Source: Streptococcus sp. 29887 (GTDB taxonomy: Bacteria; Bacillota; Bacilli; Lactobacillales; Streptococcaceae). Taken from it: 64,000 nucleotides of DNA. The DNA lies in NCBI RefSeq assembly GCF_032595075.1, contig NZ_CP118735.1, positions 21,001 to 85,000 on the forward strand, read 5' to 3'. Positions 1-8,330 of the stretch are shown piece after piece. The notes beneath the pieces are model-generated. The model had not been told where the DNA came from and did not search any database. It saw only the letters and a program-made list of their open reading frames with translations. Each line of letters opens with the position of its first letter. Positions within the stretch are counted from its first letter, which is position 1. The translations under genes were made by a program, and so were the position numbers.

Positions 1-27
1 GCGTGGGTTCGAATCCCACATCCTCCT
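1..27 (+). tRNA. tRNA 3' end, probably tRNA-Ser (partial)
   Basis: Only the T arm (GTGGG - TTCGAAT - CCCAC) and the 3' half of an acceptor stem (ATCCTCC) are visible; the window cuts off the rest. The T arm and the implied 5' end GGAGGAT resemble streptococcal tRNA-Ser(UGA) as I remember it. The anticodon is outside the window, so the isotype is inferred. The base after the acceptor stem is T, unusual for tRNA-Ser, which usually has G. Confidence 0.6.
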
Positions 28-98
28 TTCACTACCGTGGGATGGAGTTTCTTTGACTTGTGGTCGTAGGTTCCAATTAAGGTCCACAATAATCTTAT

Positions 99-171
99 GG
101 CTCGGTAGCTCAGTTGGTAGAGCAATGGATTGAAGCTCCATGTGTCGGCGGTTCGATTCCGTCTCGCGCCA
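99..171 (+). tRNA. tRNA-Phe (GAA)
   Basis: A complete 73-nt cloverleaf: D arm GCTC/GAGC, anticodon arm ATGGA/TCCAT with anticodon GAA, T arm GGCGG/CCGTC, discriminator A. The acceptor stem has one T4-C69 mismatch and a terminal G-T pair. No CCA is encoded in full. Belongs to the tRNA cluster downstream of an rRNA operon. Confidence 0.95.
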
Positions 172-199
172 TTATTTACTTGTCCAAGTATATGTTCTT

Positions 200-273
<74 letters not shown>

Positions 274-288
274 TTATATTGTATAAAT

Positions 289-376
289 GGAGAATTACTC
301 AAGAGGCTGAAGAGGACGGTTTGCTAAATCGTTAGGTCGGGTAACTGGCGCAAGGGTTCGAATCCCTTATTCTCCG
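289..376 (+). tRNA. tRNA-Ser (GCT)
   Basis: An 88-nt class II tRNA with a long variable arm, anticodon GCT in TTGCTAA, acceptor GGAGAAT/ATTCTCC and discriminator G. It is the last tRNA of the cluster and is followed at once by a terminator hairpin. Confidence 0.95.
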
Positions 377-381
377 TAATG

Positions 382-414
382 AACGAGATTATCATTTGAT
401 ATTCTCGTTTTATT
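382..414 (+). terminator. Terminator of the rRNA/tRNA operon
   Basis: 13-bp stem (AACGAGATTATCA with TGATATTCTCGTT, one mismatch), 2-base loop, followed by TTTT. It lies 5 bases after tRNA-Ser and before mreC. Confidence 0.75.
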
Positions 415-433
415 GTATCTTATTGGAGGAGCC

Positions 434-1270
434 ATGAATAAATTTTCTAAATTGTTGATTGCAATTTCTGTTTTTCTGTTATTATCTTTTTCATTGTTGT
501 TTTTAACTTTTTCAAAGGGAGCAGAGTTACCCTTTGTCAATTCTTCTATAAATTTACTCGTTAGACCAATTCAATCTTTTTTATCAGTTCCTACTAGGTT
601 TTTCTCTGATCAACAGTCCTCTCTTTCGCATTTGTTTGCTACCTACGAAGAAAATAAGGAATTAAAGAAGTCATTGCTCTCAGTACAAGATTTCGCAAAT
701 GAGAATGCTAGTTTAAAAGCTGAAAATGAGACATTGCGAAAAAGTTTAGAAATGGCTTCGTCTTTCCCAGAGAAAGGGTATATTGCAGGTTCAGTTTTGG
801 TTAGAACACCTGCTTCATGGTCAGAGCAGGTGACAATAGATGTTGGTCAGAATATGGGGATTTCTGAAAATGCTCTGGTAGTTGCAAATGGTGGTTTAGT
901 TGGTGTAGTTAGCTCCATTGAGGAGAACTCATCAGTGGTAAAATTGTTTACTAATGCTGATGATTTTACCAAACTTCCAGTAAAAATAAGCACCGATTCC
1001 AAGGATATATACGGTATTTTAGCTGGTTTTGATTTGGATTCCAATAGTTTTATTATCAATCAGTTAAATGCTACGGATGATATTGCGGTTGGTAGTAACG
1101 TTGTGACGAGTGATTTGGCTGGTGCGACACCTGCTAATGTTCAAATTGGAAAAGTTCGTTCGGTTAAGGCTAGCAGCAATAACTTAAATCGTGAACTATA
1201 TGTAGAGCCTTCAGCTAGTTTTTCATCAATATATTCAGTATTAGTAGTGGGTCAATCAGATGCGCAATAG
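434..1270 (+). CDS. mreC: Rod shape-determining protein MreC
   Basis: MreC is a bitopic scaffold of the cell-wall synthesis machinery; in ovococci it acts with MreD in peripheral peptidoglycan synthesis. The product is 278 aa: one membrane segment at about residues 7-27, an extracytoplasmic coiled coil at about 65-110 rich in E, N, K and L, then the beta-domain typical of MreC. I chose ATG 434 because GGAGG lies 5 bases upstream; an in-frame TTG at 413 has no ribosome binding site. The stop overlaps the mreD start by 11 bases, so the two are translationally coupled. No clear promoter is visible between the tRNA terminator and the start. Confidence 0.93.
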   Translation: MNKFSKLLIAISVFLLLSFSLLFLTFSKGAELPFVNSSINLLVRPIQSFLSVPTRFFSDQQSSLSHLFATYEENKELKKSLLSVQDFANENASLKAENETLRKSLEMASSFPEKGYIAGSVLVRTPASWSEQVTIDVGQNMGISENALVVANGGLVGVVSSIEENSSVVKLFTNADDFTKLPVKISTDSKDIYGILAGFDLDSNSFIINQLNATDDIAVGSNVVTSDLAGATPANVQIGKVRSVKASSNNLNRELYVEPSASFSSIYSVLVVGQSDAQ

Positions 1271-1775
1271 AGTTTTAGAATTTTTCATGTTTCCTGTTCT
1301 GTTTTTAGTTTTGTTGATTGATGGGCAGGTATCGACTCTTTTATCCAATATGTCAGCTGGCTTATTTGCTATATCTTGCCATATCTTATTTATGCTTGCT
1401 ATTTTTTATGCAAACTATGTTTCTCTCTCTATTTCTCTTGTTGTTTTTACTTTATTAGGATTGATTTATGATATATCTTATCTTTCTTTAGTTGGAATTG
1501 CAACGACCACTTTTCCTCTTGTTATTTTTTGTATTTATTTCTATTTTAAAGGTGTCGGAAATAAGAGTTCAATCAATCTATTGATTTTGCTAGTTTCTAT
1601 TTTTCAATTTGAATTTACTAGTTATTTATTTGCTAGAGTATTTCAGATGACAAATCTCTCTGTTTTTATATTTGTTTTTAATAAATTACTACCGAGTTTA
1701 TTATTTAATCTTATTTTGTTTTTACTTATCCAACCTATCTTAGAACGGATTTTTGGAATTACGAATAAGACATAG
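1260..1775 (+). CDS. mreD: Rod shape-determining protein MreD
   Basis: MreD is the integral-membrane partner of MreC. The 171-aa product is almost entirely hydrophobic, with five or six predicted membrane segments (for example residues 8-24, 31-60, 66-100 and 140-160), the usual size and topology of the family. Recognition rests on topology and on the invariant position after mreC, since MreD sequences diverge quickly. The start ATG lies inside the end of mreC. It is followed by a terminator that separates it from pcsB. Confidence 0.88.
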   Translation: MRNRVLEFFMFPVLFLVLLIDGQVSTLLSNMSAGLFAISCHILFMLAIFYANYVSLSISLVVFTLLGLIYDISYLSLVGIATTTFPLVIFCIYFYFKGVGNKSSINLLILLVSIFQFEFTSYLFARVFQMTNLSVFIFVFNKLLPSLLFNLILFLLIQPILERIFGITNKT

Positions 1776-1778
1776 AAA

Positions 1779-1795
1779 TGTAATAATTGCGTAAT
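1779..1795 (+). promoter_or_regulatory. Candidate WalR (VicR) binding site upstream of pcsB
   Basis: TGTAAT-N5-CGTAAT fits the WalR direct-repeat motif TGTWAH-N5-TGTWAH with one mismatch. WalRK is known to activate pcsB in streptococci. The second half-site lies inside the mreCD terminator stem. Confidence 0.55.
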
Positions 1796-1815
1796 ATACT
1801 TACGCAATTTTTTTG
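1785..1815 (+). terminator. Terminator after mreCD
   Basis: Perfect 10-bp stem AATTGCGTAA / TTACGCAATT with loop TATAC, followed by seven or more T residues. It overlaps the candidate WalR site. Confidence 0.85.
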
Positions 1816-1821
1816 TTAAAA

Positions 1822-1830
1822 TGGTATAGT
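1822..1830 (+). promoter_or_regulatory. pcsB promoter, extended -10
   Basis: TGGTATAGT is an extended -10 (TGn plus TATAGT). No good -35 exists at 17 bp upstream, consistent with dependence on an activator. The start codon follows 30 bases later with GAGGAG as ribosome binding site. Confidence 0.6.
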
Positions 1831-1860
1831 CAGAAAGTATAGAGGAGTTAGTATTAGTTT

Positions 1861-3162
1861 ATGAAGAAAAAAATCTTAGCTACATTATTGTTAAGCACAG
1901 TCGTTCTTACAAGTTTGAATGATGTGGCTGTGATTGTTGCAAATGATATTGATAGTCAAATTGCAGCTAAAAATCAACAAATCAATGAACTTGCGGCTCA
2001 ACAAGCAGATGCTCAACAACAGGTTGATGTTATCCAAGGACAAGTTGATGAAATTGTTGCTGAACAAGCAAAATTGACAGAAGAAAATACCCGTTTGGAA
2101 GCTGAATCACAGGCTTTGGCAGCAGATATTGAGCGTTTATCAGCTGATATTGTATCACGTGATGGTGCTTTGAAAGAACAAGCTCGTAGTGCGCAAACTG
2201 ATGCTTCTGCTTCTAGTTATATCAATACAATTTTGGATTCAAAATCAATTGTTGATGCTGTATCACGTGTTAATGCAATGCGTGAGATTGTTGCGGCCAA
2301 CAATCGTATGTTGGAACAACAAAAAACGGATAAAGAAGTTATTGTAGAAAAACAGAAGGCTAACCAAGAAGCTATCAATACTTTAGCAGCTAACCGTCAG
2401 AAATTGGAAGACGATGCACAGGTATTGCAGGTTCGTCAGGCAGAATTACAAGTAGCTCAATTAAATCTTGCTGCTCAAAAAGCAACTGCTGAAGATGAGA
2501 AAAACTCTTTGCTTGAACAAAAGGCGGCTGCTGAAGAGGCAGCACGTCAGGCAGCGGCACGTCAGGCAGAATATGAAGCGCAACAACGTGCCTTAGCAGC
2601 ACAACAGGCTGCATCGGTTGCAGCTCCAGTTGCTGCAGCATCAGCGGCTACTGAAAATGCTGAAGTATCAGAAGGGGCTACTGAACCTGCACAAACTGCA
2701 GTCGCAGAAACAGCTCAGACAGTTGCAGCTAGTCAACCTGTTGCTACACAAACTGTTTCTACTCCAGCTGTGTCATCTTCAACTGGTTCTGGTAGTTCAG
2801 CAGCAGCGCGTAATGCGACTTTTGATGCTTCATCTTATCCAGTTGGTGAATGTACTTGGGGTGTTAAATCACAACTTTCATGGGTTGGTCCGTACTGGGG
2901 TGACGCGAAACATTGGTTGGCTTCAGCAGCAGCAGAAGGTTTCCGTACGGGTTCAACTCCACAGGTTGGAGCAATTGCAGTATGGACTGGTGGCTACTAT
3001 GGTCACGTTGCAGTTGTTACTGCGGTAGAATCTTCTACAAGTATCCAGGTTGTAGAATCTAACTATATGGGTCGTCGTTATATTGGCAACCACCGTGGTG
3101 GCTACTTCAATCCAACAACAACTTCAGAGGGTGCTGTTTATTATATTTATCCTCCATATTAA
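1861..3162 (+). CDS. pcsB: Cell-separation peptidoglycan hydrolase PcsB (CHAP domain)
   Basis: PcsB is a secreted hydrolase that splits daughter cells and in pneumococcus is activated by FtsEX. The 433-aa product has a signal peptide (residues 1-28, lysines followed by a hydrophobic stretch), a long coiled coil (about 30-250, rich in Q, A and E), an Ala/Thr/Ser/Pro-rich linker (about 250-315) and a C-terminal CHAP domain. The catalytic Cys331 is in the ECTW motif and His382 in YYGHVAVV. It is a monocistronic unit between two terminators, with its own extended -10 promoter and a candidate WalR site. The length is slightly above the pneumococcal protein because of the Ala-rich linker. Confidence 0.95.
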   Translation: MKKKILATLLLSTVVLTSLNDVAVIVANDIDSQIAAKNQQINELAAQQADAQQQVDVIQGQVDEIVAEQAKLTEENTRLEAESQALAADIERLSADIVSRDGALKEQARSAQTDASASSYINTILDSKSIVDAVSRVNAMREIVAANNRMLEQQKTDKEVIVEKQKANQEAINTLAANRQKLEDDAQVLQVRQAELQVAQLNLAAQKATAEDEKNSLLEQKAAAEEAARQAAARQAEYEAQQRALAAQQAASVAAPVAAASAATENAEVSEGATEPAQTAVAETAQTVAASQPVATQTVSTPAVSSSTGSGSSAAARNATFDASSYPVGECTWGVKSQLSWVGPYWGDAKHWLASAAAEGFRTGSTPQVGAIAVWTGGYYGHVAVVTAVESSTSIQVVESNYMGRRYIGNHRGGYFNPTTTSEGAVYYIYPPY

Positions 3163-3169
3163 GAGTTTT

Positions 3170-3202
3170 AATAGAGCGTAGTAGAACTACGTTCTATTTT
3201 TG
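3170..3202 (+). terminator. Terminator after pcsB
   Basis: 13-bp stem AATAGAGCGTAGT / ACTACGTTCTATT (one G-T pair) with loop AGA, followed by TTTTTG. Confidence 0.85.
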
Positions 3203-3203
3203 T

Positions 3204-3232
3204 TTGAAAAATGAAAGAAAAAGCGTTAGAAT
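3204..3232 (+). promoter_or_regulatory. prs promoter
   Basis: -35 TTGAAA, 17-bp spacer, -10 TAGAAT, placed 30 bases before the start codon and directly after the pcsB terminator. Confidence 0.7.
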
Positions 3233-3262
3233 AGTAAAGGTAGAAATATAGAGGAGGCTGTC

Positions 3263-4231
3263 ATGGCGTTTACTGACTTAAAATTGTTCGCTCTTTCGTC
3301 AAATCAGAAGTTAGCTGAACAGGTGTCGAAAAAAATAGGAATTCCTTTGGGGAAATCAAGTGTTCGTCAGTTTTCAGATGGTGAAATTCAAGTGAATATT
3401 GAAGAATCAATTCGTGGGACTCATGTCTTCATTCTTCAATCAACAAGTTCACCTGTTAATGATAATTTAATGGAAATTTTGATTATGGTAGATGCCTTGA
3501 AACGTGCATCTGCTGAATCAGTAAACGTAGTAATGCCTTATTATGGCTATGCACGTCAAGATAGGAAAGCTCGTGCTCGTGAGCCAATCACATCTAAATT
3601 AGTGGCAAATATGTTGCAGACTGCTGGTGTGAATCGTTTGTTAACTATTGATCTTCATGCTGCTCAAATTCAAGGATTCTTTGATATTCCAGTGGATCAT
3701 TTGATGGGGGCTCCGCTGATTGCTGATTATTTTGAACGTCGTGGTATGGTTGGTGAGGGATATGTGGTTGTTTCACCAGACCACGGTGGTGTAACTCGTG
3801 CACGTAAGTTGGCCCAATTTTTGAAAACACCGATTGCGATTATTGATAAGCGTCGTAGTGTTGATAAGATGAATACGTCTGAGGTCATGAATATTATCGG
3901 AGACATTAAGGGCAAGACCTGTATCTTGATTGATGATATGATTGATACTGCGGGGACTATTTGCCATGCGGCAGATGCTTTGGCTGAGGCTGGTGCGACA
4001 GCTGTCTATGCGTCTTGCACTCACCCAGTTTTATCTGGGCCAGCCATGGATAACATTAGCAAGTCTGCGATTGAGAAATTGGTTGTTTTGGATACTATCG
4101 AAATTCCTCAGGAGCGTTTGATTGATAAGATTGAGCACATTTCAACTGCGGATTTGTTAGCAGATGCTATCATTCGTATCCATGAAAAACGCCCACTTTC
4201 GCCTTTATTTGAAACAAAGATTGTTAAATAG
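3263..4231 (+). CDS. prs: Ribose-phosphate pyrophosphokinase
   Basis: Makes 5-phosphoribosyl-1-diphosphate (PRPP) from ribose-5-phosphate and ATP, in the cytoplasm. PRPP feeds purine, pyrimidine, histidine and NAD synthesis, so its place just ahead of the pur genes makes sense. The 322-aa product is of normal length. Visible motifs: the N-terminal DGEIQVNI stretch, the [11 protein letters not shown] metal/ATP segment near residue 131, and the PRPP-binding loop DDMIDTAGT at residues 224-232. The ATG is preceded by GAGGAGG. It has its own promoter and terminator and is therefore transcribed alone. Confidence 0.97.
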   Translation: MAFTDLKLFALSSNQKLAEQVSKKIGIPLGKSSVRQFSDGEIQVNIEESIRGTHVFILQSTSSPVNDNLMEILIMVDALKRASAESVNVVMPYYGYARQDRKARAREPITSKLVANMLQTAGVNRLLTIDLHAAQIQGFFDIPVDHLMGAPLIADYFERRGMVGEGYVVVSPDHGGVTRARKLAQFLKTPIAIIDKRRSVDKMNTSEVMNIIGDIKGKTCILIDDMIDTAGTICHAADALAEAGATAVYASCTHPVLSGPAMDNISKSAIEKLVVLDTIEIPQERLIDKIEHISTADLLADAIIRIHEKRPLSPLFETKIVK

Positions 4232-4237
4232 CTGTTT

Positions 4238-4263
4238 GGGGAACCGAAAGGTTCTCCTTTTTT
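4238..4263 (+). terminator. Terminator after prs
   Basis: 8-bp stem GGGGAACC / GGTTCTCC closed by a GAAA tetraloop, followed by six T. The T run touches the next promoter. Confidence 0.9.
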
Positions 4264-4271
4264 GGTATAAT
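4263..4271 (+). promoter_or_regulatory. Extended -10 promoter of the aminotransferase-recO-plsX-acpP operon
   Basis: TGGTATAAT directly follows the T run of the prs terminator; 29 bases separate it from the start codon. Confidence 0.65.
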
Positions 4272-4300
4272 GTTCTTATATAATGATTAGGAGGTCTGTT

Positions 4301-5479
4301 ATGGATTTACGTCACCGTTTTAATAAGAATTTGAACCGAATTGAGGTTTCGATGATTCGTCAGTTTGATCAGTCTATTTCGGATGTTCCCGGGATTTTGA
4401 AACTGACCTTGGGAGAGCCTGATTTTACAACGCCTGATCATGTTAAAGAAGCGGCTAAGGCTGCTATCGACGCTAACCAGAGTTATTATACTGGTATGGC
4501 TGGTCTTTTGGAGTTGCGTCAGGCTGCAGCGGAATTTGTGGCTGAAAAATATAATTTACACTACAATCCAGATACAGAAATTCTATCTACAATCGGTGCG
4601 ACAGAGGCTCTATCAGCGAGTTTAGTTGCAATTTTGGAGCCTGGAGATACAGTTCTCTTACCTGCCCCTGCCTATCCTGGCTATGAGCCAATTGTCAATA
4701 TGGTGGGAGCCGATGTAGTAGAAATTGATACAACAGCCAATGATTTCGTATTGACACCTGAGATGTTGGAAGAGGCCATTATTGCCCAGGGTGATAAGTT
4801 AAAAGCTGTCATTCTTAACTATCCTGCCAACCCAACGGGTGTGACCTATTCACGCGAGCAAATCCAGGCTTTTGCTGATATTATTCGTAAGTACCCTGTC
4901 TTTGTCCTATCAGATGAGGTCTATGCGGAGTTGACTTACACTGGTCAACCTCATACTTCGATTGCGGAGTTTTTACCAGAGCAGACTATTTTAATTCAGG
5001 GCTTGTCTAAGTCCCATGCCATGACAGGCTGGCGGATTGGCTTGATTATGAGTCAGGCTCCTATTATCGCTCAAATCATCAAGAGCCATCAGTATCTGGT
5101 AACAGCAGCGTCTACAGCTATGCAGTATGGTGCGGTTGAAGCCTTGAAAAATGGTAAGGATGATGCGCTTCCGATGCGGGCAGAGTATATCAAACGTCGG
5201 GATTACATCATCGAGAAAATGACGGATTTGGGCTTTGAGATTATTAAGCCTGATGGAGCATTTTATATCTTTGCAAAAATCCCTGCGGGTTACAATCAAG
5301 ATTCCTTTAGTTTCTTGCAGGACTTTGCGAGGAAGAAAGCGGTGGCCTTTATTCCAGGAGCGGCCTTTGGTCAGTATGGAGAAGGTTATGTACGGATTTC
5401 CTATGCAGCAAGTATGGAGAAGATTCAAACAGCTATGGCTCGTTTGAAGGACTATCTAGAAGAAAATGGAACGAATTGA
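4301..5479 (+). CDS. Class I/II PLP-dependent aminotransferase (AraT/PatA-like)
   Basis: A fold-type I aminotransferase of 392 aa. Signature segments are GAPA-like PAYPGYEP (substrate/PLP pocket), [12 protein letters not shown] (the conserved NPTG), [10 protein letters not shown], and the PLP lysine Lys237 in [13 protein letters not shown]. In streptococci the gene at this place, just before recO, is usually annotated as an aromatic amino acid aminotransferase (araT); the sequence alone does not settle the substrate, and a PatA-type N-acetyl-diaminopimelate aminotransferase is also possible. I chose ATG 4301, which has AGGAGGT with a 5-base gap; an in-frame ATG at 4283 overlaps this site. The end overlaps recO by 14 bases. 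Confidence 0.85.
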   Translation: MDLRHRFNKNLNRIEVSMIRQFDQSISDVPGILKLTLGEPDFTTPDHVKEAAKAAIDANQSYYTGMAGLLELRQAAAEFVAEKYNLHYNPDTEILSTIGATEALSASLVAILEPGDTVLLPAPAYPGYEPIVNMVGADVVEIDTTANDFVLTPEMLEEAIIAQGDKLKAVILNYPANPTGVTYSREQIQAFADIIRKYPVFVLSDEVYAELTYTGQPHTSIAEFLPEQTILIQGLSKSHAMTGWRIGLIMSQAPIIAQIIKSHQYLVTAASTAMQYGAVEALKNGKDDALPMRAEYIKRRDYIIEKMTDLGFEIIKPDGAFYIFAKIPAGYNQDSFSFLQDFARKKAVAFIPGAAFGQYGEGYVRISYAASMEKIQTAMARLKDYLEENGTN

Positions 5480-6248
5480 AACTAGAGGCTTAGTCCTTTA
5501 CAATCGGAATTTTCGGGAAGATGATAAGCTGGTCAAGATTTTTACGGAGAAGGCTGGCAAGCGAATGTTTTTCGTGAAACATGCTTCTAAGTCCAAGCTG
5601 GTAGCTTCTATCCAGCCTTTGACCTATGCGGATTTTATCGTCAAAATCAACGATGATGGGCTTTCCTATATTGAAGATTTTCATCAGGTACAGCCTTTTA
5701 AAGCTATCAACGGCGATATTTTTAAGCTCAGTTATGCGACCTATATTTTGGCCTTGGCAGATGCCGCCTTGCAGGATAAGGTCTATGACCCAGCCCTCTT
5801 TGCTTTTTTGGTCAAGACCTTGGACTTGATGGAAACGGGCTTGGACTATGAAATTTTGACAAATATTTTTGAAATTCAGATCTTGGGTCGGTTTGGGATC
5901 AGTCTGAATTTTCACGAGTGTGCTTTTTGTCATCGGGTTGGTCTGCCTTTTGATTATTCTTACAAGTACAGCGGTGTCTTGTGTCCGCAACACTATCAAC
6001 AAGATGAGCGACGGGCTTATCTGGATCCCAATGTTCCTTATTTGCTTAATCAATTTCAGGCTATTTCCTTTGATGAGCTGGAAACCATTTCCATCAAGCC
6101 TGAGATGAAGCGAAAATTACGGCTTTTTATTGACCAGCTGTACGAGGAATATGTGGGGATTCACTTGAAATCCAAGAAATTTATAGATGATTTGTCTTCT
6201 TGGGGGCAGATTATGAAACCAAGAACAGAAAATGAGGAAACAGAATGA
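5466..6248 (+). CDS. recO: DNA repair protein RecO
   Basis: RecO loads RecA onto SSB-coated single-stranded DNA together with RecR and anneals strands. The 260-aa product has the family layout: an N-terminal OB-fold starting at [18 protein letters not shown], a helical middle, and a C-terminal cysteine cluster with CAFC (about residues 155-158) and LCPQH further on. The latter shows a Cys and a His where classic members have a second CxxC, so metal binding may be modified. It overlaps the aminotransferase by 14 bases and plsX by 4 (ATGA), indicating one translationally coupled operon. Confidence 0.92.
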   Translation: MERIETRGLVLYNRNFREDDKLVKIFTEKAGKRMFFVKHASKSKLVASIQPLTYADFIVKINDDGLSYIEDFHQVQPFKAINGDIFKLSYATYILALADAALQDKVYDPALFAFLVKTLDLMETGLDYEILTNIFEIQILGRFGISLNFHECAFCHRVGLPFDYSYKYSGVLCPQHYQQDERRAYLDPNVPYLLNQFQAISFDELETISIKPEMKRKLRLFIDQLYEEYVGIHLKSKKFIDDLSSWGQIMKPRTENEETE

Positions 6249-7252
6249 AACGTATTGCAGTAGATGCTATGGGTGGGGACCACGCCCCTCAGGCAGTGGT
6301 AGAAGGTGTCAATCAAGCCTTGGCTGCCTTTCCAGACATTGACATTCAACTTTATGGTGATGAGGCTAAAATCAAGCAGTATTTGACAGCAACAGAGCGT
6401 GTCAGCATTGTTCATACGACGGAGAAAATTAATTCTGATGATGAGCCGGTCAAGGCCATTCGTCGTAAGAAAGAAGCATCGATGGTCCTAGCGACCAAGG
6501 CTGTCAAGGATGGTCAGGCAGATGCGGTCTTATCAGCAGGAAATACAGGTGCTCTTTTGGCGGCAGGTGTCTTTGTTGTCGGTCGCATCAAGAACATCGA
6601 CCGTCCTGGTCTTATGTCTACCTTGCCGACTATGGACGGTAAGGGATTTGATATGATGGACTTGGGAGCAAATGCTGAAAATACAGCTCATCACCTCTAT
6701 CAGTATGGCATTCTTGGCTCATTTTACGCGGAGCACGTGCGTGGTGTCAAACAACCTCGTGTGGGACTTTTGAACAACGGTACGGAAGATACCAAGGGCA
6801 CGCCAGTTCACCAAGAGGCCTATAAACTCTTGGCGGAAGACAAGTCAATCAACTTTATCGGCAATGTGGAGGCGCGTGAGTTGCTCAATAGTGTGGCAGA
6901 TGTGGTTGTGACGGATGGTTTCACGGGAAACGCTGTGCTGAAAACCGTTGAGGGAACGGCAAAATCTATCGTCGGTCAGTTGACAGGCTCTATCAAAAAT
7001 GGTGGTCTGCGTGCCAAATTGGGCGGTCTTTTGGTCAAGCCAACCTTGAAAAAAGCACTTGGGGCTATGGACTACAAGAAGGCTGGCGGTGCTGTCTTGC
7101 TTGGTCTGAAAGCACCTGTCATCAAGGCGCACGGATCCAGCGATGCCCAGTCGATTTTCTATACCATTAAGCAGACGCGTTCTATTTTGGAGGCTGGTAT
7201 TGTTGAAAAATCGGTGGAGAAATTTTCAGTAGTGGAGGACAGTAATGACTAG
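6245..7252 (+). CDS. plsX: Phosphate acyltransferase PlsX
   Basis: Converts acyl-ACP to acyl-phosphate, the acyl donor for PlsY in phosphatidic acid synthesis; a peripheral membrane enzyme. 335 aa, normal length. The N-terminus [13 protein letters not shown] and the segments [10 protein letters not shown] and [13 protein letters not shown] are family signatures. Starts in the ATGA overlap with recO, and its end overlaps acpP by 8 bases, so the acyl carrier substrate is co-expressed. Confidence 0.96.
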   Translation: MKRIAVDAMGGDHAPQAVVEGVNQALAAFPDIDIQLYGDEAKIKQYLTATERVSIVHTTEKINSDDEPVKAIRRKKEASMVLATKAVKDGQADAVLSAGNTGALLAAGVFVVGRIKNIDRPGLMSTLPTMDGKGFDMMDLGANAENTAHHLYQYGILGSFYAEHVRGVKQPRVGLLNNGTEDTKGTPVHQEAYKLLAEDKSINFIGNVEARELLNSVADVVVTDGFTGNAVLKTVEGTAKSIVGQLTGSIKNGGLRAKLGGLLVKPTLKKALGAMDYKKAGGAVLLGLKAPVIKAHGSSDAQSIFYTIKQTRSILEAGIVEKSVEKFSVVEDSND

Positions 7253-7493
7253 AGAGCAGGTTTATCAGCGGGTTGTTGCCATTATTCAAGAGGAGAAGGG
7301 TGATGATTTTCAAGTCCAGTCAGAATCTTCTTTAGCAGATAATATCGCAGCGGATTCAGTGGAAATTATGGAATTCGTATTGACCTTGGAAGACGAGTTT
7401 GGTGTCGATGTTCCTGATGCGGCCATTGAGCGCTTTGAAACATTAGCAGATATTGTGGATTTTATTTATGAAGAATTACAGAAACGTTCGTAG
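7245..7493 (+). CDS. acpP: Acyl carrier protein
   Basis: 82-aa acidic protein carrying the fatty acyl chain on a 4'-phosphopantetheine arm. The attachment serine is Ser38 in [10 protein letters not shown]. The motif is DSVE rather than the DSLD/DSLE common in primary ACPs, so it may be one of two ACPs in this genome. The start overlaps plsX. The stop codon lies inside a terminator hairpin. Confidence 0.93.
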   Translation: MTREQVYQRVVAIIQEEKGDDFQVQSESSLADNIAADSVEIMEFVLTLEDEFGVDVPDAAIERFETLADIVDFIYEELQKRS

Positions 7494-7510
7494 TTTACGG
7501 GCGTTTTTCT
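7482..7510 (+). terminator. Terminator after acpP
   Basis: 10-bp stem AAACGTTCGT / ACGGGCGTTT with two G-T pairs, loop AGTTT, then TTTCTTTG. It includes the acpP stop codon. Confidence 0.65.
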
Positions 7511-7539
7511 TTGTTTTTAGTTGAAAGACCGTAAAATTC

Positions 7540-7568
7540 TTGTATAGGCGAATGTTGTGTGTTAGAAT
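7540..7568 (+). promoter_or_regulatory. Probable promoter of the purCLFMNH operon
   Basis: -35 TTGTAT, 17-bp spacer, -10 TAGAAT, 42 bases before purC. A weak PurBox-like sequence lies just upstream (7525-7537, about 10 of 13 positions to AWWWCCGAACWWT), and CGAA motifs occur in the spacer and next to the start codon; these are too degenerate to call an operator. Confidence 0.5.
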
Positions 7569-7610
7569 AAACGAAAAGACTAGAATATTTTATGAAAGGC
7601 GAACATTTTA

Positions 7611-8318
7611 ATGAAAACAGACCTTCTCTATTCAGGAAAAGCTAAAGATATCTACGCTACAGTTGATAGTGACCAGATTGTTGCAGTTTACAAGGACCAG
7701 GCAACGGCTTTTAATGGTGGCAAGAAAGAACAGATTGTGGGCAAGGGCCGACTGAATAATCTAATTTCTTCGCTTATTTTTGAAAAGTTGAATGTTGCAG
7801 GTGTTAAGACACATTTTATCAAGCGTTTGTCAGACACAGAGCAGTTGAATAAGAAGGTGGAGATTATTCCTCTCGAGGTGGTTTTGCGAAATGTGACAGC
7901 TGGGTCTTTCTCAAAACGGTTTGGTGTGGAAGAAGGGATTGCCTTAGTTACTCCAATCGTGGAATTTTACTATAAAAAAGATGAGTTGGACGATCCTTTT
8001 ATCAACGACGAACATATTGCTTTTCTTAATCTAGCTAGTTCAGAAGAAATCGCCTATATCAAGGAAGAAACATGTCGTATCAATAGTTTCTTGAAGGACT
8101 TGTTTGCTCAGATTGGGTTGACTTTGGTGGATTTCAAGCTAGAATTTGGGGTTGACTCGTCTGGTCAGATTTTATTGGCGGATGAGTTTTCGCCTGATAA
8201 TTGTCGTTTATGGGATGCGGATGGCAACCATCTGGACAAGGATGTTTTTCGTCGGGGTCTAGGGGAGTTGACCGAGGTTTACGAGGTCGTATTGGCAAAA
8301 TTACAAGAATTGAAATAA
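7611..8318 (+). CDS. purC: Phosphoribosylaminoimidazole-succinocarboxamide synthase (SAICAR synthetase)
   Basis: Joins CAIR and aspartate with ATP to give SAICAR, step 8 counting from PRPP. 235 aa, typical length. SGKAKDIY near residue 8, LRNVTAGSF and the C-terminal [13 protein letters not shown] are the family signatures. First gene of the purC-L-F-M-N-H run; 100-bp upstream region holds a sigma-A type promoter. The gap to purL is 12 bases. Confidence 0.96.
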   Translation: MKTDLLYSGKAKDIYATVDSDQIVAVYKDQATAFNGGKKEQIVGKGRLNNLISSLIFEKLNVAGVKTHFIKRLSDTEQLNKKVEIIPLEVVLRNVTAGSFSKRFGVEEGIALVTPIVEFYYKKDELDDPFINDEHIAFLNLASSEEIAYIKEETCRINSFLKDLFAQIGLTLVDFKLEFGVDSSGQILLADEFSPDNCRLWDADGNHLDKDVFRRGLGELTEVYEVVLAKLQELK

Positions 8319-8330
8319 GGATTGGAAAAA

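Noticed and set aside
1760..1767. Exact cin-box TACGAATA near the end of mreD
   Set aside because: Falls in coding sequence (codons ATT ACG AAT AAG) and is expected by chance about once or twice in the window; no late competence gene follows.
5490..6053. 187-aa minus-strand ORF opposite recO
   Set aside because: Antisense shadow of recO with no ribosome binding site or protein features.
7525..7608. PurBox-like and CGAA motifs before purC
   Set aside because: At best about 10-11 of 13 positions, without an intact CCGAAC core; one overlaps the promoter spacer and another lies next to the start codon, so none is called as an operator.
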